Below, piece by piece: positions 58,722-64,000 of a stretch of DNA of 64,000 nt. The notes below the pieces were generated by a model. That model made no database searches. It was given only the letters and a program-made list of their open reading frames with translations, and was not told the origin of the DNA. Both the position numbers and the translations under genes were made by a program. Each line of letters starts with the position of its first letter. Position 1 is the stretch's first letter. This stretch comes from Henriciella aquimarina (lineage in GTDB: Bacteria; Pseudomonadota; Alphaproteobacteria; Caulobacterales; Hyphomonadaceae). Where the stretch lies: NCBI RefSeq assembly GCF_002088975.1, contig NZ_NCST01000103.1, positions 1 through 64,000 of the forward strand, in the 5' to 3' direction.

Positions 58722-59831
58722 ATGGCGGACCTGTTTGAAAATCCGGCTGGCCTCGATGGCTTCGAATTCATTGAATTTTCTGCCCCTGAAAAGGGCCATC
58801 TCGAAAAGGTTTTCGAGACGATCGGCTTTACGAAAGTGGCCCGTCACCGCTCCAAGGATGTGGAGCTCTGGCGCCAGGGTGGCATCAATCTGATCACCAA
58901 TTACGAAAAGGGCACACCGGCCTATTACTTTGCCAAGGAGCACGGGCCGAGTGCTTGCGGCATGGGTTTCCGCGTGCGCGATGCGAAGGCAGCCTATGAC
59001 CATCTTCTGGCCAATGATGCCGAGCCTTGCGACATTCCCACGGGTCCGATGGAGCTGAAACTCCCGGCTGTGCGCGGCATTGGTCACTCGCTGATCTATC
59101 TCATCGACCGCTATGACGACGAGAAGGGCGACGGCCTGTCCATCTATGACATCGATTTCGAATATCTGCCGGGCGTGGAGAAATATCCCGAAGGCGCCGG
59201 CTTCAATAAGATCGACCACCTCACCCATAACGTCTACAAGGGCCGGATGAAGTATTGGGCGGAATTCTATGAGACGCTCTTCAACTTCCGGGAAATCCGT
59301 TATTTCGACATCAAGGGCGAATATACCGGCCTCACCTCGCAGGCGCTGACGGCGCCGGATGGCAAGATCCGCATTCCGCTGAATGAGGAGGGCGAAGGCG
59401 GCAAGGGCCAGATCGAGGAATTCCTGCGCGAATTCAACGGCGAGGGCATCCAGCACATCGCCCTCATTTCCGACGATCTCATCGCTTCCTGGGACAAGCT
59501 GAAAGAGCTTGGCGTCCCGTTCATGACACCGCCGCCGGACACCTATTACGAAATGCTGGAAGAGCGCCTGCCCGGCCATGGCCGCGATGTGGCCGAACTG
59601 AAAAAGCGTGGTATCCTGCTCGACGGCACGACGGAAGACGGAAAGCCGCGCCTGCTGCTGCAGATCTTTGCCGAGACGCAGATCGGGCCGGTCTTCTTCG
59701 AGTTCATCCAGCGTGTCGGCGACTATGAGCAGGGCTTCGGCGAAGGCAACTTCAAGGCCCTGTTCGAGTCCATGGAACGCGACCAGATCAAGCGCGGCGC
59801 GCTGAAGGTTGATGAGACGGAGGATGCATAA
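58722..59831 (+). CDS. hppD: 4-hydroxyphenylpyruvate dioxygenase
   Basis: The 369-residue enzyme converts 4-hydroxyphenylpyruvate to homogentisate in tyrosine breakdown. Two VOC modules are present. The Fe(II) ligands are His in [15 protein letters not shown], His in [13 protein letters not shown] and Glu in [22 protein letters not shown], followed by the C-terminal [23 protein letters not shown] lies upstream of ATG 58722. It is regulated by the divergent MarR gene and overlaps the next gene by one base (TAATG). Confidence 0.96.
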   Translation: MADLFENPAGLDGFEFIEFSAPEKGHLEKVFETIGFTKVARHRSKDVELWRQGGINLITNYEKGTPAYYFAKEHGPSACGMGFRVRDAKAAYDHLLANDAEPCDIPTGPMELKLPAVRGIGHSLIYLIDRYDDEKGDGLSIYDIDFEYLPGVEKYPEGAGFNKIDHLTHNVYKGRMKYWAEFYETLFNFREIRYFDIKGEYTGLTSQALTAPDGKIRIPLNEEGEGGKGQIEEFLREFNGEGIQHIALISDDLIASWDKLKELGVPFMTPPPDTYYEMLEERLPGHGRDVAELKKRGILLDGTTEDGKPRLLLQIFAETQIGPVFFEFIQRVGDYEQGFGEGNFKALFESMERDQIKRGALKVDETEDA

Positions 59832-60385
59832 TGGCCGATGCCCCCAAACTCGGTGGGGTCCACCACGTTGCCTATCGCTGCAATGATGCGAAGGAGACTG
59901 TCGAGTTCTACAACAAGCTGCTCGGCATGGATTTCCAGCTCGCCATTGCGGAAAACAAGGTGCCCTCGACCGGGGCGCCGGACCCGTACATGCACGTCTT
60001 CCTGAATGCCGGGAACGGCAATGTGCTCGCCTTCTTCGAGCTGCCCAACAGCCCGGAGATGGACCGTGACCGCAACACGCCGGAATGGGTCCAGCACATC
60101 GCCTTCAAGGTCGACACGATGGACGACCTGATGAACGCCAAGGCACGCGCTGAAGAGATGGGGCTCGACGTGGTCGGGCCGACCCATCATGGCATCTTCA
60201 AGTCGATCTACTTCTTCGACCCGAACGGCCACCGTCTCGAGCTGGCTTGCGACATCGGCACGCCTGAGCAGATGAGCGAGCTCAAATCGGTCGCCTGGGA
60301 CATGCTGGACGAGTGGTCGCGCACCCGTAAGGCGCCGCGCCACGCCGCCTGGCTGCACGAGAAGATCGCCGAGGAAATCGACTGA
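59831..60385 (+). CDS. VOC family (glyoxalase-like) protein coupled to hppD
   Basis: The 184-residue protein has one VOC module: GGVHHVAYRCNDAKETVEFYNKLLGMDF, VQHIAFKVDTMDDLM and FFDPNGHRLELACD, giving the His-His-Glu metal triad. It overlaps the hppD stop (TAATG), so it is co-translated. A glutathione transferase-independent isomerase or ring-processing step in homogentisate metabolism is conceivable, but no homogentisate dioxygenase or maleylacetoacetate isomerase gene is in the window. A terminator follows. Confidence 0.85.
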   Translation: MADAPKLGGVHHVAYRCNDAKETVEFYNKLLGMDFQLAIAENKVPSTGAPDPYMHVFLNAGNGNVLAFFELPNSPEMDRDRNTPEWVQHIAFKVDTMDDLMNAKARAEEMGLDVVGPTHHGIFKSIYFFDPNGHRLELACDIGTPEQMSELKSVAWDMLDEWSRTRKAPRHAAWLHEKIAEEID

Positions 60386-60414
60386 GGATCCTGCATTCGA
60401 TAGAGTGTTCATTG

Positions 60415-60443
60415 AGGCCGTCCCTTCGGGGGCGGCCTTTTTT
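60415..60443 (+). terminator. Rho-independent terminator of the hppD operon
   Basis: AGGCCGTCCC-TTCG-GGGGCGGCC folds into a strong stem with a TTCG-type loop, followed by T7. It lies 30 bases after the VOC gene stop and just before the convergent opgH end. Confidence 0.9.
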
Positions 60444-60449
60444 TCTAAG

Positions 60450-62624
60450 CTACTCCCCGGCTTTCCATTTGCCGGCCCGGTCGGGCTGGCGCATTTCGCT
60501 GCCGGGCTTGCGCGTCCGCGTGGAGGCCTTGCGAAGCGGCGTGAACCGGATGCTGAGCGCCCGCAGGTCGGCGCAGGAATTGAGCAGCGCCATTTTTTCC
60601 TTTGTGGTCAGCGCGCCAAGATAATCGCGCACGGAGGTGGCCCGTTCCGCCCGCGCCCTGGCCAGTGCCAGCGGCTCATAGACCTCATATCGGTCCAGCG
60701 GCCAGTAAGGGTCGACCAGGAATTCACGGCGTGCCTGCGCTTCGCGGTCCATGAGCAGGCCCGACAATTGCGGCGGGTGCACGGTGCGGAAATTGCCGCG
60801 GGCGTCCTGCGAGGTCTGGAAGGAGGGCGGCGCGTCCAGGTCCGAAGGGGTGACGAGGATGCCGGCCTTTCGGGCGGAGTCTCCAGCCGAGCGCAGGCCC
60901 GTCCACCAGGTGATCGGCGCGCTGAGAATGAGGCCCACTGTTGCCGGGGCAAGCCAGGCTGCGAAGACTGGCGAGATCGCCACCGCGGAAACCGTCAGCA
61001 CGATGCCGAGCAGGGTGGCCGGGGCATTGTGGCGCAACGTGGCGACAAAGGTGTAGCCGCCTTCGGCACGCTGCTGCGGCGACCAGCCGGCGTCGCGGCC
61101 GAGAAGGACGCTGATGACGGCGCCGGTCTGCGTGGCCATCAGGATCGGGGCGATGAGAATGGAGAGCGCGGTTTCAGAAATCACGCCGACAAAGGTGCGC
61201 CATAGCCCCACGGTGCGCCGCCAGTGCTTGCTGGCAAAGCCATAGAGCAGGCCGTAGATTTTCGGCGCGAACAGGATCGTCATGGTCACGACGAAGAGTT
61301 TCAGCGCGCGCTCGGAGTCGATGACCGGCCAGGACGGGAAAAGCGAGGCACCGTCGCCGAAATAGGTGGGGGTGAGGAAGCTGTTCTGCAGCGACAGGAA
61401 CATGCCGATTGTAATGAAGAGCAGCCAGAAGGGCGAGGCGAGATAGGAGAAAATGCCAGTGATGAGGTGGAACCGGCTCGTCCAGGTGAGCCCGCGCGTC
61501 TTCAGGAGGACGGCCATGTGCTGCATGTTGCCTTGGCACCAGCGCCGGTCGCGGATAACGAGATCGACGATGGTCGGCGGGCCCTGTTCATAGGAGCCTT
61601 CGAGATCGGGGCGGATATCGACATTCCAGCCCGCCCGGCGCAGGAGCGCAGCCTCGACGAAATCATGGCTGAGGATCGTCCCGCCAAAGGGCGCGCGGCC
61701 GGGCATGACGGGCAGGCCGGCGGCTTCGGCCAGCGCCTCGATCCGGATGATGGCGTTGTGCCCCCAGAAATTGCCTTCCTTCTGCGCCCACCAGGCGATG
61801 CCATGGCCGAGGACGGGGCCGTAGAGCGCCGAGGCGAATTGCTGATGATGGGCAAAGAGGCTTCTTGCACCGACCAGCTGCGGGATGGTCTGTATGAGGC
61901 CGGTCTGCGGCGCGGCCTGCATTGCGTCGACCAGCTTCAGGATCGTACCGCGCTCCATATAGCTGTCGGCATCATAGACGATCATATAGTCATAGCGCCC
62001 GCCCCAGCGGGTGACGAAGTCGCGGATATTGCCGGCTTTGCGGTGGGCATTGATGGTGCGACGGCGATAGCGGATGGCGACGTCGGAGGGGGCTTGGTCA
62101 CGAAGACGCAGGAAAGCCGCCTCTTCGCGCAGAGCCGTGTCCGGATCGGTCGTGTCGCTCAGGATGAAGCATTCGAAATGGCCCGGCGCGCCAGCCAGCA
62201 TGCGGGCCGTCGACAGCACCGTGGCGAAGACCTCACCCACGGCTTCGTTATAGATCGGAAAGCAGATGACCGTGCGCGCATGGGCCAGGCGTTCCGGATC
62301 GGGTTTCGCAGGCGCCCGCCTCAGTGTGCCGAGCGCGGCCAGGAAGCCGATCGTGGCATTGATGAAGGCATAGCAGACCCAGCTGATATTGATCGCGAAG
62401 ATGGCGAGCAGGATCCATTCGAGGATGGTGAGGCCGGAGACCGTCAGCACCTCGTACATTTCGCGTGTCGTCCAGATCGTCAGGGCGAGCGAGGTGACGA
62501 GGATGAAGAGCTTGCGCCAGAGATAGGATTTCGGCCGGTTCGCCGGCGTCTCCGGCACGCGCCCGAAGGACTGGTCCGGCATGGTGACCGGAAATTCGGT
62601 CGGACGGGGCCTTGAGACACTCAT
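60450..62624 (-). CDS. opgH: Glucan biosynthesis glucosyltransferase H
   Basis: OpgH/MdoH is the inner-membrane GT2 that polymerises beta-glucan backbone for osmoregulated periplasmic glucans from UDP-glucose. The 724-residue protein has N-terminal helices (35-100), a GT2 catalytic domain (VICFPIYNEAVGEVFATVL, DYMIVYDADSYMERGTILK, IRDRRWCQGNMQHMAVL as the QxxRW-type motif) and about five further helices to residue 590. It overlaps opgG by 4 bases (ATGA) and is co-translated with it. Confidence 0.95.
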   Translation of the reverse strand: MSVSRPRPTEFPVTMPDQSFGRVPETPANRPKSYLWRKLFILVTSLALTIWTTREMYEVLTVSGLTILEWILLAIFAINISWVCYAFINATIGFLAALGTLRRAPAKPDPERLAHARTVICFPIYNEAVGEVFATVLSTARMLAGAPGHFECFILSDTTDPDTALREEAAFLRLRDQAPSDVAIRYRRRTINAHRKAGNIRDFVTRWGGRYDYMIVYDADSYMERGTILKLVDAMQAAPQTGLIQTIPQLVGARSLFAHHQQFASALYGPVLGHGIAWWAQKEGNFWGHNAIIRIEALAEAAGLPVMPGRAPFGGTILSHDFVEAALLRRAGWNVDIRPDLEGSYEQGPPTIVDLVIRDRRWCQGNMQHMAVLLKTRGLTWTSRFHLITGIFSYLASPFWLLFITIGMFLSLQNSFLTPTYFGDGASLFPSWPVIDSERALKLFVVTMTILFAPKIYGLLYGFASKHWRRTVGLWRTFVGVISETALSILIAPILMATQTGAVISVLLGRDAGWSPQQRAEGGYTFVATLRHNAPATLLGIVLTVSAVAISPVFAAWLAPATVGLILSAPITWWTGLRSAGDSARKAGILVTPSDLDAPPSFQTSQDARGNFRTVHPPQLSGLLMDREAQARREFLVDPYWPLDRYEVYEPLALARARAERATSVRDYLGALTTKEKMALLNSCADLRALSIRFTPLRKASTRTRKPGSEMRQPDRAGKWKAGE

Positions 62625-64000
62625 TCGGCTCTCCAGCGGTATAACCAGGTTTCGGTCAATGGCTTGCCGGCCCGCACCAGCAGGGCTCGCAGCTCGGCGA
62701 CATTGGTTGCCTGGGCATCGAGTTCGAAGCTGAGGCGCACCTTGTCGGAGTTGGGCAGGCGCTTGATCACGGCATTCTTGATCTCGCCGGCAGAAGACGA
62801 GATCTCCGGTTCGGCGCCTTCCAGCATGGTGGCATCGGGCACGTCATAATCGATGACGAAGATCTCCCGCTTGCCATCGAGCGTCTTGCCGGCCCGGGTC
62901 GCCTTGACCGCGATGGTGGAGGCGGCAGGCGAGGACAAGCCCCAGCGCATCCTGTAGGAAACATTATAGACATTGCCCTTGGTCCAGGCGTTCTCGGGGC
63001 GCCAGAAAGCGACGATATTGTCGTTGAATTCATTGATGGTCGGGATCTCGACCAGCATCAGCTCGCCATCCTGCCAGCCGCTTTGCGGTTCGATCCAGAC
63101 ATTCGGGCGGTGATAGTACTGGGCCTCGAAATCGGAATAGGCGTCGAAGCCGCGCTGGCGCTGGATCAGGCCAAAGCCACGCGGGACAGATCCGGCAAGG
63201 GCCGAGACCTGCAGCGCGGCTGGATTGACCAGCGGGCGCCACGCCCATTCGCCATTCGCCATATGAATGGCGAGCCCTTCGGAATCGTGCACCGCCGGGC
63301 GGAAGTCATTGGCCTGCTTGCGCAGGTCGTGCGGCGAGAAGAAGTACATCGAGGTGATGGGCGCCAGGCCAATGCCGTTGACCTCTCGGCGCGGATAGAA
63401 GCTGGCCTCGACATCGACAGCCGTCTGGACACCGGGCTGGACGGTGAATTTGAAGGCACCGGTCACGCTCGGTCCGTCAAGCAGGGCATAGAGTGTGACC
63501 TGTTCGGTGCCGGGCTTCGGCTTTTCCAGCCAGAACTCTGTGAAATAGGGGAATTCCTCGCCTTCGGGGGAGGCGGTGCCGATCCCGAGCCCGCGCGAGG
63601 AGGCGCCATAGACGCTGCCTGTGCCGAGCGCGCGGAAGAAGCTTGCCCCGCGAAAGCTGATCACTTCGTCGAATTTGCCAGACTGGTTGAGCGGGGTCAG
63701 CACGCGGAAGCCAGCAAAGCCGAGCGTGTCTCGCACCTTGCCCGGAACCGGCAGGTCGAGAAAGTCAAAATCCTCCGGGCGGTAGGGGCGCGGAGAGACT
63801 TGCCCCTCCTCGACCAGATTGATGGTGATTTCCTGGTTGAAGAGGTACCCTCGCGGGTCGAGCATCACGCGATAGCCATGCTCGCCCTCCGGCCAGATCG
63901 CCGCTTCGTCATTGAACTGAATGCGTCGATACTGGTCGTAATTGAGGCTGGACGCTTCTTTCGGCGCACCCGCTGGGGCCTTGTAATCCTTTGCGGCAAG
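62621..64000 (-). CDS. opgG: Glucan biosynthesis protein G, 5' end outside window
   Basis: The frame is open to the right edge, so 459 residues are visible and the signal peptide is missing. The visible start is LAAKDYKAPAGAPKEASSLNYDQYRRIQFND, then FDEVISFRGASFFRALGTGSVYGASSRGLGIGTASPEGEEFPYF, both diagnostic of MdoG/OpgG. The C-terminal Ig-like domain ends with LVRAGKPLTETWLYRW. The periplasmic protein is needed for glucan synthesis or branching together with OpgH. An internal Met at 63868 is not the true start. Confidence 0.95.
   Translation of the reverse strand, partial: LAAKDYKAPAGAPKEASSLNYDQYRRIQFNDEAAIWPEGEHGYRVMLDPRGYLFNQEITINLVEEGQVSPRPYRPEDFDFLDLPVPGKVRDTLGFAGFRVLTPLNQSGKFDEVISFRGASFFRALGTGSVYGASSRGLGIGTASPEGEEFPYFTEFWLEKPKPGTEQVTLYALLDGPSVTGAFKFTVQPGVQTAVDVEASFYPRREVNGIGLAPITSMYFFSPHDLRKQANDFRPAVHDSEGLAIHMANGEWAWRPLVNPAALQVSALAGSVPRGFGLIQRQRGFDAYSDFEAQYYHRPNVWIEPQSGWQDGELMLVEIPTINEFNDNIVAFWRPENAWTKGNVYNVSYRMRWGLSSPAASTIAVKATRAGKTLDGKREIFVIDYDVPDATMLEGAEPEISSSAGEIKNAVIKRLPNSDKVRLSFELDAQATNVAELRALLVRAGKPLTETWLYRWRAE

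Noticed and set aside
61224-62615. 463-codon plus-strand frame antisense to opgH
   Set aside because: Translation is dominated by Gly, Arg, Asp without structure, and OpgH motifs are on the minus strand.
1-64000. tRNA genes, CRISPR arrays and intact insertion sequences
   Set aside because: None was recognised on reading; a covariance or repeat search would be needed to exclude short or degraded ones.

Overview
The window is high-GC alphaproteobacterial chromosome. The best guess at family is a stalked or dimorphic marine Caulobacterales/Hyphomonadales lineage (Hyphomonas, Henriciella, Maricaulis type). The strongest hint is a locus at 47.6-56.8 kb whose gene content matches the Caulobacter holdfast (hfs) cluster. 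Paired acyl-CoA dehydrogenases, S9 and M19 peptidases and opgGH also fit. The taxonomic call is inference from gene content only.

Left part (1-24.9 kb) looks like one end of a genomic island. It opens with conjugation/mobilisation genes typical of alphaproteobacterial integrative elements: the end of a DUF736 gene, a small HTH protein, a TraF-like S26 peptidase, a DUF3363-type relaxase with a broken C-terminus, a diguanylate cyclase in reverse orientation, TraG/VirD4, and a ribbon-helix-helix protein. The trb mating-pore genes that usually follow are absent to the right. Next comes a nearly complete nitrate assimilation block: moeA and mobA (molybdenum cofactor), nasS-nasT (nitrate sensor and ANTAR antiterminator), cysG (siroheme), nasA (nitrate reductase), nirBD (nitrite reductase), an Alginate_exp-type porin, a PP2C/kinase fusion and a NarK-type transporter. 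The block ends at a tyrosine integrase lying immediately upstream of dusA. The first ~12 codons of dusA are AT-rich and unlike the rest of the gene, as expected for insertion into its 5' end. I read two-hairpin leaders upstream of narK and nirB that could be NasT targets.

Middle part (25-46.8 kb) is ordinary chromosome: dusA, a TauE/SafE permease, a retropepsin-like protease, DUF1289, cobT, two acyl-CoA dehydrogenases flanking a secreted protein, enoyl-CoA hydratase, a GPH-family symporter, a DegP/HtrA protease, an S9 peptidase, rarA, an M19 dipeptidase, dienelactone hydrolase, nucleoside hydrolase plus ribokinase, a GNAT enzyme, a 2OG-Fe(II) oxygenase and an ArsM-like methyltransferase.

Right part (47-64 kb) holds the holdfast-like polysaccharide locus in map order D-A-(STN lipoprotein)-B-C-GT2-H-GT2-E. 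It has no flippase, and its kinase-like protein lacks the Walker A lysine. A DUF3137 gene follows, then a MarR regulator divergent from hppD and a VOC gene with a perfect palindromic operator between them, and finally opgH and the 5'-truncated opgG of periplasmic glucan synthesis. No tRNA, rRNA, intact insertion sequence or CRISPR array was recognised.
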